64,000 nucleotides of DNA. Source: Methanobacterium sp. BRmetb2. GTDB taxonomy: Archaea > Methanobacteriota > Methanobacteria > Methanobacteriales > Methanobacteriaceae. Below the pieces are notes generated by a model that worked only from the letters and a program-made list of their open reading frames with translations, ran no database searches and was not told where the DNA came from. A program made the position numbers and the translations under genes. Below, in pieces: positions 43,476-53,151 of this stretch; the stretch's first letter is position 1; each line of letters opens with the position of its first letter. The DNA lies in assembly GCA_003491285.1 (NCBI GenBank), contig CP022705.1, forward strand, positions 310,001 to 374,000. The letters are read 5' to 3'.

Positions 43476-44384
43476 ATGGATCCTGTTCTAATAAGCAAAG
43501 CAGCCCAAATAGCATCAGTACTGGAAGTAAGCGGACATCCTAAACCAGGTAATGTACACCGAACCCAAGACTTTGATGACATGGTATTTGAAGACTTTCT
43601 AATCAGTGGCATTGTTATTGGAGATGAAATAAAAAAGGCTGCTAAAAGGGGACTTAAATATCAAGGCAGAAAAGACAAATTCAACCAAATCCACCTAGGA
43701 AAATTGATAAAGCAAGCTGTCCTTGAAACTGATAAATGGATTGCTAACAATACCAATCTCGGTATTATAATGCTTCTAACTCCCATCTCAGCTGCAGCAG
43801 GTATGAGTACTGATCTGGATGATCTTCGAACCAACGTGGATAAAATAATGAAAGCCACCACGTCCCAGGATGCAGTTAACTTATACGATGCTATAAACAT
43901 TGCTGATGCTGGGGGAATGGGAGAACAAGAAGATCTAGATGTTTCAAGCCAGAAATCCAAGAACTCCCTTCTAGAGCAGGATATCAGTATGTTCGATGTT
44001 CTTAAGATTTCATCTGAATGGGATTTATTAGCCTTTGAACTTACTAATAAAATGCCAGTGACATTTGAGGTGGGTTATCCAACATTTTTAAATCATAAAA
44101 CAGAACACGGTATAAACAGAGCCACAGTTCAAACATTTTTAACCATCCTCGCCAATTATCCCGATACCCTGATCAGCCGGAAGTATGGAAATAGTGTAGC
44201 TAGTAAAGTTTCACAGGATGCAAAGATTATATTGGAAAAAGGGGGAATATTAACTGATAAAGGCCTAAACATGTTGGAATCATTTGATCACGACCTTATG
44301 GATAACAAGTTAAATCCCGGTACCACTGCTGATCTAACCGCATCATCCATAATGGTGGCCATTTTAAGCGAATTAATGGATTAA
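43476..44384 (+). CDS. CitG/MdcB-like triphosphoribosyl-dephospho-CoA synthase family protein
   Basis: This 302-residue protein has the family features: KAAQIASVLEVSGHPKPGNVHR at the start, TNLGIIMLLTPISAAAG, EQEDLDVS, and TFEVGYPTFLN with ILANYPDTLISRK. In bacteria the enzyme makes the citrate-lyase cofactor precursor from ATP and dephospho-CoA. Citrate lyase and malonate decarboxylase genes are not in this window, and archaeal members occur in methanogens without them, so the substrate here is unknown. It follows hemB and precedes pheS on one strand. Confidence 0.85.
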   Translation: MDPVLISKAAQIASVLEVSGHPKPGNVHRTQDFDDMVFEDFLISGIVIGDEIKKAAKRGLKYQGRKDKFNQIHLGKLIKQAVLETDKWIANNTNLGIIMLLTPISAAAGMSTDLDDLRTNVDKIMKATTSQDAVNLYDAINIADAGGMGEQEDLDVSSQKSKNSLLEQDISMFDVLKISSEWDLLAFELTNKMPVTFEVGYPTFLNHKTEHGINRATVQTFLTILANYPDTLISRKYGNSVASKVSQDAKIILEKGGILTDKGLNMLESFDHDLMDNKLNPGTTADLTASSIMVAILSELMD

Positions 44385-44451
44385 AATTTATAAATATATT
44401 CAATTTAAATTAAAAATAAAAGATTAAAGATAATATTACTTGGTGTTTTTA

Positions 44452-46002
44452 ATGGATGCAAAGCTGCAGAGAACTATCAATGAGTTACACATATACGAAA
44501 AGAAAATTTTGAAAGCTTTAGAAAAACTGAACTATGAAGCCACCCCCGAGGAAGTTTCCAAGTTTCAGGATATGAACATTAAATCTGTGATGAGTGCAGC
44601 CGGCTCTTTAGAATCCAAAAAACTCATAGAAGTTCACAAGGTTACTGATGAAGTTATCAGCCTCAGTCAAACTGGTAAAAAATACGCCCAGGAAGGATTG
44701 CCCGAACGTAAAATACTCCAAATACTGGATAAAGAAGAATCCATGCCCATGGGTGATCTAAAAGATAAAGCTCAGCTTGAAACTTCAGAGGTCAAAATAG
44801 CTATTGGCTGGCTTTTAAAGAAGAAATGGGCCCTTATTGACAAAGGTATGGTGAAAATCACCCCAGAAGGTAGAAATGCAGTTGATGAAGAATACAAGGA
44901 CGAAACAGTACTGGAAAACCTACTGGAAAAACAGAAAATGCTTCTTTTCAACCCCCCTCAAATTATCAAAGAAGGATTTGATCTCCTAAAAAAGCGGAAG
45001 GGTATAATTAATATTAAAAAAGAGCCCAAATACACATTCAAAGTAACAGATGAAGGAAAAAAACTCCTAGATATAGGTATAGACATCACCAAAGAGGCCA
45101 CCCAGTTAACCCATGAACAGTTAAAAACCGGTTCATGGAAATCTCTGAAATACAGAGGATATGATATTAACGCCGAACATCCAGAAATTTATCCAGGAAA
45201 GATTCATCCCTTAAGAAGGATTATTGAAGATATCAGGAAAACATTTTTAGAGATGGGTTTCACTGAATCCCGTGGTTCAATTTTAGAGTCTGCTTTCTGG
45301 AATTTTGACTGCCTCTTCCAGCCCCAGGATCACGCAGCCCGGGAGATGCAAGATACATTTTATATTAAAAATCCACAACATGTGAAACTTCCCGGTGAAA
45401 AACTGGTATCTAAAGTCTCAGAAGCCCATGAAACTGGTGGAAGTACTGGTTCTGAGGGTTGGGGTTACTTGTGGGATGTGGATGTGGCCAAACAATCGGT
45501 TCTCAGAACCCACACCACCTGTGTATCTGCCCGATTTCTGGCTGAAAATAAACCTCCATTGAAGATGTTCTCAGTTGGACGGGTTTTCAGAAGGGAAACC
45601 ATAACTTACAAGCACCTTCCTGAGTTTCATCAGGTTGAAGGAATAGTGGCTTCAGAAGACATTAACTTCAGAAATCTTTTAGGAATACTGAAAGAGTTCT
45701 ATCATAAATTAGGCTTTGAAGTACGATTCAGACCAGCTTACTTCCCATACACTTATCTTTCTACAGAATGCGAGATTTATCTTCCTGAAAAGGAATCATG
45801 GGTAGAACTGGGAGGAGCGGGAATGTTTCGACCAGAGGTACTGGAACCACTAGGTGTTGAAACACCAGTAGCTGCATTTGGTCTGGGAATAGAAAGACTG
45901 GCCTTGAAACAACTAGAAATAAATGACATAAGAATGCTTTATAAGAGTGATATTGGCTGGTTGAGAAAACTTCCAGTTACCAGAGAAATTTCCCTAGACT
46001 GA
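44452..46002 (+). CDS. pheS: phenylalanyl-tRNA synthetase alpha subunit
   Basis: This is the catalytic subunit of archaeal PheRS, 516 residues, with an N-terminal winged-helix region of about 200 residues (archaeal/eukaryal type) and the class II core. Motif 2 is VFRRETITYKHLPEFHQVEG. Other core segments are AREMQDTFYIKNP, YLSTECEIYL and motif 3 GLGIERLALKQ. GGTG before ATG 44452 decides the start. Its partner PheT is at 17.6-19.2 kb on the other strand. Confidence 0.96.
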   Translation: MDAKLQRTINELHIYEKKILKALEKLNYEATPEEVSKFQDMNIKSVMSAAGSLESKKLIEVHKVTDEVISLSQTGKKYAQEGLPERKILQILDKEESMPMGDLKDKAQLETSEVKIAIGWLLKKKWALIDKGMVKITPEGRNAVDEEYKDETVLENLLEKQKMLLFNPPQIIKEGFDLLKKRKGIINIKKEPKYTFKVTDEGKKLLDIGIDITKEATQLTHEQLKTGSWKSLKYRGYDINAEHPEIYPGKIHPLRRIIEDIRKTFLEMGFTESRGSILESAFWNFDCLFQPQDHAAREMQDTFYIKNPQHVKLPGEKLVSKVSEAHETGGSTGSEGWGYLWDVDVAKQSVLRTHTTCVSARFLAENKPPLKMFSVGRVFRRETITYKHLPEFHQVEGIVASEDINFRNLLGILKEFYHKLGFEVRFRPAYFPYTYLSTECEIYLPEKESWVELGGAGMFRPEVLEPLGVETPVAAFGLGIERLALKQLEINDIRMLYKSDIGWLRKLPVTREISLD

Positions 46003-46030
46003 TAAAAAAAATAATTAAATCCCCTTATTT

Positions 46031-46510
46031 TTAGGGGTTCACCTGGTAATATTCCCCATCACTCTTTCTCACTTTTTTTATCAACCCCTTAATTTCCAGG
46101 GATATGATTATATGGTACATTCTAAAGGTGCTGAGATTCAGATCCCCGTAAAGCAAGTGGCCCTCTAAAACATGCCGGGATACCATAGAAGAGTCATCAG
46201 TAATACTTTTTATAATATCAAAAGCTTTCATCTCTAACTGGTTCAACTCCTCCTTTTTAACATCAGCCCTGGAATCAACTACCTGGACCTTGTGATCATT
46301 ATCTTTAAACATGACATGATCATTATTTACACGAACAACTAATTTTTTGTCAATTAAAAGGCTTATTATCTCTTTGACTTCATGTTCAGACATGTTTAAA
46401 TCCATTTTCAGAATATTAGGGGATATTCCTCCACCAAATTCTGCCTGGAAATATTTTATCTGATCTAGAACAATGTTTTCCTTTTTGGTAATGGTAATCA
46501 TAAAATTCAC
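46031..46510 (-). CDS. winged-helix domain protein, unknown
   Basis: The 150-odd residues hold two wHTH-like segments, at about 1-65 (KKENIVLDQIKYFQAEFGGG, then MSEHEVKEIISLLIDKKLVVRV) and at about 90-155 (LEMKAFDIIKSITDDSSMVSRHVLE, then GLIKKVRK). It is probably a nucleic-acid-binding protein. The start may be GTG 46510 or ATG 46501; the latter is preferred because AGTGA lies 5 bases before it. It begins within 15 bases of the stop of the HD exoribonuclease gene, so it may regulate or assist RNA turnover. Confidence 0.72.
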   Translation of the reverse strand: MNFMITITKKENIVLDQIKYFQAEFGGGISPNILKMDLNMSEHEVKEIISLLIDKKLVVRVNNDHVMFKDNDHKVQVVDSRADVKKEELNQLEMKAFDIIKSITDDSSMVSRHVLEGHLLYGDLNLSTFRMYHIIISLEIKGLIKKVRKSDGEYYQVNP

Positions 46511-46514
46511 TTAA

Positions 46515-47432
46515 CTATTTTCTTACAGGATTCTGCAGCATGCCTTTGACTTTAGCATCCAGGTTGTCGGCATGGTGCAATGCCACTGCCTCAGGTATTT
46601 GAGGACTTACTGGTGAACCCCAACCATTTTTCACATCACCGTGATGGCTTAAAATCAGATGGAGGAGTTTGTTTTTTACATTTTCAGGCATTTCTATTTT
46701 TTTAAGTTTCTCATTAACCATTTCACATGATATAAAGAGGTGGTCCAGTAATTCACCCTCCTCAGACAGAGTAATACAGGTTGCATATTTATTATATTGA
46801 TAGGCATCCAATTTTCCTATATCATGGAGAATAGCTCCAGTGTATAATAGATCAGCATCTAAATCAGGATAAAATTCACAAATTTGTTTACAAAGTTTTA
46901 AAACTCCTACAGTATGTTCTAACAGTCCCGCTATATAGTTGTGGTGATAAAATTTAGCTGATGGTGAATCATAAAATCGGAGTGTGAATTTTTCATCATC
47001 AAAAAAACAAACTAATAACTCCTTTAAATGTTCATCTTTAATATTATCTATAGTGTTTTTTATTTCCATGATTAATTCATACTGATCCTGATCAGAGGTT
47101 ATGATAAAATCATTTAAATCATATTTACCATCAGATAATTCATCAAAATCTTTAATTATTATATTGAACTGCCCAGAACCCCTTGGAAACTCGTTTACTG
47201 TTCCTTCGATTTCATAAACTTCGCCTTCATCTAGGGATTCCATGGTTTCTTTCACATTTTCGGCAAAAATTCTTCCTATGATTTCACCGGTATTATCGGA
47301 AAGCCTTAAATCTATATAGAATTTATTGTTTTTACCTTTTTTCAGGGTTTTTTCTGATATCACAAACATGGATTTGATAGGCCTTCGTGAATCTAAATTT
47401 TTAACAAAATCTTCCTCTGATTTACTGGACAT
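46515..47432 (-). CDS. YhaM-like 3'-5' exoribonuclease (OB fold plus HD domain)
   Basis: This 305-residue protein has an N-terminal OB-type nucleic-acid-binding region (KSMFVISEKTLKKGKNNKFYIDLRL, GEIIGRIFAENV) and a C-terminal HD domain. The latter shows HHNYIAGLLEHTVGVLKLC, GAILHDIGKLDAY and LSHHGDVKNGWGSP. This is the layout of YhaM/CvfZ-type RNases, which trim RNA from the 3' end. It lies downstream of the RNase J-like gene and upstream of the winged-helix gene on the same strand, consistent with an RNA-decay unit. Confidence 0.85.
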   Translation of the reverse strand: MSSKSEEDFVKNLDSRRPIKSMFVISEKTLKKGKNNKFYIDLRLSDNTGEIIGRIFAENVKETMESLDEGEVYEIEGTVNEFPRGSGQFNIIIKDFDELSDGKYDLNDFIITSDQDQYELIMEIKNTIDNIKDEHLKELLVCFFDDEKFTLRFYDSPSAKFYHHNYIAGLLEHTVGVLKLCKQICEFYPDLDADLLYTGAILHDIGKLDAYQYNKYATCITLSEEGELLDHLFISCEMVNEKLKKIEMPENVKNKLLHLILSHHGDVKNGWGSPVSPQIPEAVALHHADNLDAKVKGMLQNPVRK

Positions 47433-47494
47433 TTTGATCTCCTCAATAATTATTACTTTTTGTAGTATAAATATTATTAATGAAATTAAATAAT

Positions 47495-49006
47495 TTAATG
47501 ATGATCTAAATCTCTCCTATGGGAGAGCTCAGGGTTAATCACATCAATCCCATTATCTTTCAAAACTGAAAATTCCTCTTTTTTATTTGTGTGGATGGGA
47601 TAAACCGTTTCTGGTTGTATTTCTCTTATCATGTTAAGTATTTCAGTTCCATTGGCATGTCCTGATGCATGCATTCCCTCTTCAATCAGCTTCAGATTAA
47701 AGTGATCCAGCCAGTTTAGGGCTTTCTTATAATCAATTTCCATCTCATCATCAAAGGGTTCGGTAACTGATCTAATATATAATCCCTCCTCTGGTTTGAT
47801 GTCAATTAATTCCTTTAACTCAAAAAAGTCGCAGCGGAACATGTAGTTTTCTGGTTCTTCTTTAAGGTCTTTATAGTTAATGGTATTATTCCAGTCCAAG
47901 AAATCTCTTTCCCATTTATCATAATCTGTCTTAACATGATACTGGTCAATGCCCAGGGCACATGTCCATTCTTCACCAAAACAGGCAAATGATTCATCTC
48001 CAAGTAAGCCCCAACCTTTACGGGGAGTGTATACTACCACATCATCAATTTTAGGGTAATCACTACCATAGAAAAGGTTCAGCATGTAGGCCTGTTTCAA
48101 ATTTACAACCAGTTTACGATCAACATTACAGGCCACCTCATAAAAAGTTAAAAGCCGATCCAAATCCCTTATAGGATAGTTTATAACCACTAGTCCATTA
48201 TAACTGGATATAAGTTCTGTGGCATTGTTTTTTATGTCCTCTTCAGTTACACTAGTAGTTTCTGCAATTCGTGTCCCTTCTGAAAGCATGACCGTAGGAT
48301 CGGCCTTTTTTGCCTCTTTAACAAATTTTTTTGTTAATTCTGGCCTCTTTCCATGAAATCTTAAATCTCCAGTATATATGATTGCATCATTCTCATTTTC
48401 CAGTATAAATCCAGTTGCACCTGGAAGAGAATGATCCACTGGAACGCTTTTAACTGAAAAATCCCCTAAATCATAATTCTTGTAGGGTTTCATTACATTT
48501 ATATTCCTTTTAACCCGTGCCAGGTCCCCTTGAAGTCTTTTATATCCTTCACCTCTTTTTTTAGGTATAAACTGGAAATCTTTCTTTAAAGTGATTAAAT
48601 CCGTAAATGAAACACTAGTGGTCTTCTCCAGGACTTTCATAATGAGGTAAGACTGTTCAGTTAGGAATATGGGAATATCTTCTCTTAAATGATGTACATA
48701 AGCAGAGTGATCCATGTGGGCATGGCTTAATAATACTCCATCAACAGAAGGTTTATCTGTACTGTGCAGGCCAGAATGTTTGAGGTAATCCTCCCTGTAT
48801 ATCCCCTTTATCTCAGGGAGTAATCCGAATTCAATAAAATCTAATATGCCGTTGGCTTTTCGGGGCTGTAAAAATTCTGCAAAGTATTTGTTAGCTTGAG
48901 AAAAGCTCATCCCAAAATCAAGAAAAAGGGAAGTATCCTGAAAACTGGTTAATATTTTGTTTCCACCAATCTCGTCAACTCCACCATAAAAATCTAAACT
49001 GGTCAT
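47495..49006 (-). CDS. RNase J-like metallo-beta-lactamase protein
   Basis: This 503-residue MBL protein opens DFYGGVDEIGGNKILTSFQDTSLFLDFG, like RNase J. The metal motif is LLSHAHMDHSAYVHH, then VDHSLPGATGFILE and YTGDLRFHG, and the late motif ASGHANGTEI corresponds to the SGHA segment of the beta-CASP RNases. Some insertions differ from classical RNase J, and it could belong to a distinct archaeal MBL ribonuclease group. Its gene precedes the YhaM-like exoribonuclease by about 60 bases on the same strand. Endonuclease versus exonuclease action cannot be read from sequence. Confidence 0.82.
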   Translation of the reverse strand: MTSLDFYGGVDEIGGNKILTSFQDTSLFLDFGMSFSQANKYFAEFLQPRKANGILDFIEFGLLPEIKGIYREDYLKHSGLHSTDKPSVDGVLLSHAHMDHSAYVHHLREDIPIFLTEQSYLIMKVLEKTTSVSFTDLITLKKDFQFIPKKRGEGYKRLQGDLARVKRNINVMKPYKNYDLGDFSVKSVPVDHSLPGATGFILENENDAIIYTGDLRFHGKRPELTKKFVKEAKKADPTVMLSEGTRIAETTSVTEEDIKNNATELISSYNGLVVINYPIRDLDRLLTFYEVACNVDRKLVVNLKQAYMLNLFYGSDYPKIDDVVVYTPRKGWGLLGDESFACFGEEWTCALGIDQYHVKTDYDKWERDFLDWNNTINYKDLKEEPENYMFRCDFFELKELIDIKPEEGLYIRSVTEPFDDEMEIDYKKALNWLDHFNLKLIEEGMHASGHANGTEILNMIREIQPETVYPIHTNKKEEFSVLKDNGIDVINPELSHRRDLDHH

Positions 49007-49265
49007 CTTTATAATTCCTTTTATAACTCTTTATTTAGTGTATTATAATTCATTAAAACATATGCAATATAGGTAAATTAAAATTGTATAATAAAATATA
49101 TTTATTAAATATAATAATAATGGTGTTTTATTTAATTCAAATTTATCAACATGTTTGGAACCAGGCCATTTTAAACTTATAAAAAGATCCAATAACAAAA
49201 AGACCTGGAATTTATTCATAAAGGTTTATATAACCCTAAATTCTTACAAAATAAAGTGGTTTTCA

Positions 49266-49985
49266 ATGTCAAAAATTATAAAATTACTGCAATTAATTGT
49301 ATTAATCGGATTTCTAGTAGCTATTTTTTTCCTGATCCAAGGCCAACCAGTTGAAAATATCCAACCAATTAAAGGTGTAATTGTACTTCCCACACCAGAA
49401 ACAACTGGAAACATATCAGTGGAGGATGCCATAAATAAAAGGAAATCAATTAGCACTTACCAGAATAAATCTTTAACTTTAAAAGATATTTCACAGCTTT
49501 TATGGGCAGCCCAGGGAATCACTGACAAAGAAAAAAACATTAGAACAGTTCCCTCTGCCGGAGCAACCTATCCATTGGAGATTTATATTCTTACCGGAAC
49601 TAATGGAGTAAATGGTCTGGAAAGTGGATTATACCATTATAATCCCCTTAAAAACCAATTAGAATATATAATGAAAGGTGATCTACGAGTAAACCTTTCA
49701 AGTACAGCTTATGGACAGGGTGGTATTGCAAATGCCCCTGCCATAATCATAATCACCGGAGTGTACTCCCGCACCCAGAACAGATATGGGGATCGTGGTA
49801 TTCAATTTGTCCATATGGAAGCAGGTCACGCCGGTCAAAATCTTTACCTGCAAGCCCAGGCACTGGATCTGGGTATGGTGTTAATTGGCGGATTTTCCAA
49901 CAAAGACGCACAGAAAATCTTGAAATTACCCTCCGATCAGGAAGTACTATATCTAATACCGGTTGGACATCCCACCAATAGTTAA
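49266..49985 (+). CDS. SagB/ThcOx-type nitroreductase-fold oxidoreductase, membrane-anchored
   Basis: This 239-residue protein has an N-terminal hydrophobic anchor (LLQLIVLIGFLVAIFFLI) and an FMN-dependent nitroreductase-like domain of the SagB type. Evidence is RKSISTYQNKSLTLKDISQLLWAAQG, RTVPSAGATYPLEIYIL, and HMEAGHAGQNLYLQAQALDLGMV. SagB-family enzymes oxidise azolines in peptide products, but standalone archaeal members lack such neighbours and their substrates are unknown. A longer reading from 49155 is open, but ATG 49266 (MSKIIKLL) begins the anchor and is preferred. Confidence 0.85.
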   Translation: MSKIIKLLQLIVLIGFLVAIFFLIQGQPVENIQPIKGVIVLPTPETTGNISVEDAINKRKSISTYQNKSLTLKDISQLLWAAQGITDKEKNIRTVPSAGATYPLEIYILTGTNGVNGLESGLYHYNPLKNQLEYIMKGDLRVNLSSTAYGQGGIANAPAIIIITGVYSRTQNRYGDRGIQFVHMEAGHAGQNLYLQAQALDLGMVLIGGFSNKDAQKILKLPSDQEVLYLIPVGHPTNS

Positions 49986-50036
49986 AAAAAATATTATTAA
50001 GCTTATTAGTGACTATCCAATCGTTTATTAGATTAA

Positions 50037-50435
50037 TTAACTACTACCTGATTTTTTATTAGTATTAAATATTCTAAGGGATACATATGCTATCAATCCA
50101 CCTACTAAACCGTATATAACAGCTGCTATTATTCTTATTAATACTGCTTCTGTAAGTAACAGAATACTGTTCCAGTTGGGAAGACTAACTTGTCCACCAT
50201 GAACTGCTATGGAATATATGAGATAAAATAACATAAATACCACTCCAATAACTAATCCAATCATTAATGAGTATTTAACATTAAATTCTCTTTTAAAAAA
50301 GTTTGACAAAAATGCACCTACCACCGGTCCAAAAAACCATGCTAACAAGGGAGCATTGACCAGTATCAGGACTATGGATATTGCACTGCCAATTAATATT
50401 GATTTAGTGTCTATGGATAGTTCTTTTATATTCAT
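50037..50435 (-). CDS. small membrane protein (DUF5518-like)
   Basis: This 132-residue protein has about four membrane helices (SILIGSAISIVLILVNAPLL, FGPVVGAFLSNFF, YSLMIGLVIGVVFMLFYLIY, IIAAVIYGLVGGLIAYVSL). The glycine-rich short-helix pattern resembles the DUF5518 family of archaea, but I am not certain. The start ATG 50435 is fixed by AAAGGAG 8 bases upstream. The function is unknown. Confidence 0.7.
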   Translation of the reverse strand: MNIKELSIDTKSILIGSAISIVLILVNAPLLAWFFGPVVGAFLSNFFKREFNVKYSLMIGLVIGVVFMLFYLIYSIAVHGGQVSLPNWNSILLLTEAVLIRIIAAVIYGLVGGLIAYVSLRIFNTNKKSGSS

Positions 50436-50847
50436 GTTAAATCTCCTTTCTTCTGCCACGTGTAAATTACCCCAATTTATACACTTATTATCTTATTTAA
50501 ATCCTTGATAAATATTTATTAAGATATTTAATATTAGTAGAGGTTGTATATAGATTTAAGAAATTCATAGCATATAAACTACACGAAAAGGTATAGATTA
50601 GTGTATCCATTTATCTATGGAGAATATGGATATTATTACCTTGAATTTAACCGTTTAAGGGAAATTTATTACAATTCCCATAACAAAGTTTATAAGTTTG
50701 TTTTAAGAATATTAAACCACTAAATTTTTTATTGAATTTTTAGATTTCATAAATAAAAGACGAATTAGAATATAATTACAGTTTCAAGTGGTAAAAAATT
50801 CTGCTTAAAATTGTTACACAAATTAATGATTTTGGTCGTGATATTGA
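50436..50847. other. intergenic region upstream of HMG-CoA synthase
   Basis: This 412-base AT-rich spacer lies between the divergent membrane protein and HMG-CoA synthase genes. An inverted repeat TATCCAT...ATGGATA is visible near 50610-50640. No gene with a ribosome site is seen. The start of the HMG-CoA synthase mRNA cannot be placed. Confidence 0.45.
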
Positions 50848-51888
50848 ATGTCAGGAATTGTAGGATATGGAGTTTATATACCTTCATACAGAATTAAAGT
50901 TGAAGAAATAGCCCGAGTATGGGGAGACAACCCTAAGGCAATTTCAAGAGGACTAGTAGTAAATGAAAAATCAGTACCAGGTCCCGATGAGGATACAGCA
51001 ACCATATCAGTGGAAGCTGCAAGAAACGCCCTTAAAAGGGCTACGATAGACCCCCAAAAAATTGGGGCCGTTTATGTCGGTTCAGAATCCCATCCTTATG
51101 CTGTAAAACCAACCTCAACCATCGTTGCAGAGGCAGTGGAGGCAGCACCAGATATGACTGCAGCTGATTTGGAATTTGCATGTAAAGCCGGAACTGCAGG
51201 TATGCAGATTTGTATGGGACTGGTTGACTCAGGAATGATTGAATATGGGTTGGCAGTTGGATCAGACACAGCCCAGGGTGCACCTGGTGATGCACTAGAA
51301 TACACAGCATCAGCCGGTGGAGCAGCCTATGTTATCGGTAAAAAAGATACAATAGCCAACTTTGAAGAAACATACAGTTACACCACTGACACACCTGATT
51401 TTTATAGAAGGGAGGGTCAACCCTATCCACGGCACGGTGGACGGTTCACAGGAGAGCCAGCATACTTCAAACATGTATTATCTGCAGCCAAAGGATTGTT
51501 GGAACGCTTAAATAAAGATGCCTCTGACTTTGACCACGTGGTCTTCCACCAACCCAATGGAAAGTTCTATTTAAGGGCAGCTAAAAAATTAGGATTTAAC
51601 AATGAACAGGCAAAAACCGGACTTTTAACACCAGTAATTGGGAATACATACTCTGGAGCCACTCCACTTGGACTGGCCGCCATACTGGACATTGCTAATC
51701 CTGGTGATAAGATACTTGTTGTAAGTTACGGTTCTGGTGCTGGAAGTGACGCTTTCAGCATAGAGGTAACTGATAAGATCGAAAAACAGAGAGAAGCTGC
51801 ACCAAAAGTAGCAGATATGATTGAGAGAAAATCTTACGTTGACTACGCAGTTTATGCTAAATATAAAGGAAAATTAAGGATGGCCTAG
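50848..51888 (+). CDS. hydroxymethylglutaryl-CoA synthase
   Basis: This mevalonate-pathway enzyme feeds isoprenoid lipid synthesis in archaea. The length of 346 residues is usual. The catalytic triad is visible as E80 (VGSESHPYAVKP), C112 (EFACKAGTAG) and H234 (VFHQPNGKF). The start MSGIVGYGVYIPSYRIK is typical of archaeal HMGS. The acetyl-CoA acetyltransferase gene follows 13 bases later, so the acetoacetyl-CoA made there can be passed on directly. Confidence 0.95.
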   Translation: MSGIVGYGVYIPSYRIKVEEIARVWGDNPKAISRGLVVNEKSVPGPDEDTATISVEAARNALKRATIDPQKIGAVYVGSESHPYAVKPTSTIVAEAVEAAPDMTAADLEFACKAGTAGMQICMGLVDSGMIEYGLAVGSDTAQGAPGDALEYTASAGGAAYVIGKKDTIANFEETYSYTTDTPDFYRREGQPYPRHGGRFTGEPAYFKHVLSAAKGLLERLNKDASDFDHVVFHQPNGKFYLRAAKKLGFNNEQAKTGLLTPVIGNTYSGATPLGLAAILDIANPGDKILVVSYGSGAGSDAFSIEVTDKIEKQREAAPKVADMIERKSYVDYAVYAKYKGKLRMA

Positions 51889-51900
51889 GGGGCGATTAAT

Positions 51901-53052
51901 TTGAGAGATGTTGCAATTATAGGAGTAGCACAAACCAAGTTCGGAGAATTGTGGGACACATCATTTAGAGATATGATAACTGATGCAGGACTAGGAGCAA
52001 TCCAGGATGCAAACATAGAAGGAGCAGATTTGGAGGCGATGTATGTAGGAAACATGTCTGCAGGGCTGTTTGTCGGGCAGGAACATATTGCTTCTTTGAT
52101 AGCTGACCATGCCGGCCTAACACCAATTCCCTGTGCTAGAGTAGAAGCAGCCTGTGCCTCAGGTGGATTAGCATTAAGGAACGGTATTATGGCAGTAGCT
52201 TCCGGCTACCACGACATTGTAATTTCAGCTGGTGTGGAAAAGATGACCGATGTTGTTGACCCAACACCAATGATAGCCAGTGCCTCAGATCAGGAATGGG
52301 AAGCCCAACAGGGAGTAACATTCCCTTCACTATATGCTATGATGGCACGGCGCCATATGTACGAGTACGGGACTACTCGTGAACAATTAGCCATGTTTTC
52401 TGTAATAAATCACAAAAATGCATCAAACAATCCCCGGGCACAATTTCCAATGGAGATAACTGTAGACCAGGTACTTAACTCGACTATGGTGGCCGATCCT
52501 TTAAGATTATTGGATTGTTCACCAGTATCTGATGGTGCAGCTGCTGTAATTTTATGTCCAGCAGAGGATGCTAAAAAGTATACAGATACACCAGTTTATG
52601 TTAAGGCTTCGGCCCAGGCTTCTGGTACCCTTGCCTTACATGATAGAAAAAGTTTAACCACTATTGATGCCACGGTAAATGCAGTCCAAACAGCCTATAA
52701 AATGGCTAAAATGGAGCCAAAAAATATTGGTGCAGTTGAAGTACACGACTGTTTCAGTATAAATGGACTTTTGGCAATAGAAGATCTGGGTTTTGTAGAA
52801 AAAGGAAAAGCAGGAATTGCTGTTGAAGAGGGAATGACTGAAATCGATGGTAAAATACCTGTAAATCCATCAGGTGGACTTAAAGCAAGGGGTCACCCAC
52901 TTGGTGCAACTGGTATTGCCCAGACAGCTGAAATTGTATGGCAACTTCGTGGTGAGGCTGGTAAAAGACAGATTGAAGGTCTAGAAACCGGTATGACCCA
53001 CAATATTGGTGGAACTGGTGGAACTGCTGCAGTTCATATTCTGTCACTTTAA
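51901..53052 (+). CDS. acetyl-CoA acetyltransferase (thiolase family)
   Basis: This 383-residue thiolase makes acetoacetyl-CoA for HMG-CoA synthase. The nucleophilic cysteine is C85 in EAACASGG, and the C-terminal GLKARGHPLGATGIAQ and NIGGTGGTAAVH are in place. It starts with TTG after a GGGGG-containing site and lies 12 bases behind HMGS. In many archaea a DUF35 zinc-ribbon/OB protein gene follows and completes a substrate-channelling complex; here the next 100 bases are empty and the following gene is on the other strand. Confidence 0.93.
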   Translation: MRDVAIIGVAQTKFGELWDTSFRDMITDAGLGAIQDANIEGADLEAMYVGNMSAGLFVGQEHIASLIADHAGLTPIPCARVEAACASGGLALRNGIMAVASGYHDIVISAGVEKMTDVVDPTPMIASASDQEWEAQQGVTFPSLYAMMARRHMYEYGTTREQLAMFSVINHKNASNNPRAQFPMEITVDQVLNSTMVADPLRLLDCSPVSDGAAAVILCPAEDAKKYTDTPVYVKASAQASGTLALHDRKSLTTIDATVNAVQTAYKMAKMEPKNIGAVEVHDCFSINGLLAIEDLGFVEKGKAGIAVEEGMTEIDGKIPVNPSGGLKARGHPLGATGIAQTAEIVWQLRGEAGKRQIEGLETGMTHNIGGTGGTAAVHILSL

Positions 53053-53151
53053 AAAATAGGTTAACCTTGAGAATTAAGGATTCTTAGGGTTTAATTTATA
53101 TTATTTCTTTTTTTATTTTGAATAAAATTTTTCTTCTCTAATTAACCTACA

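Noticed and set aside
49155..49265. Longer N terminus of the SagB-like protein
   Set aside because: The added residues are not membrane-like and precede the natural anchor start MSKIIKLL.
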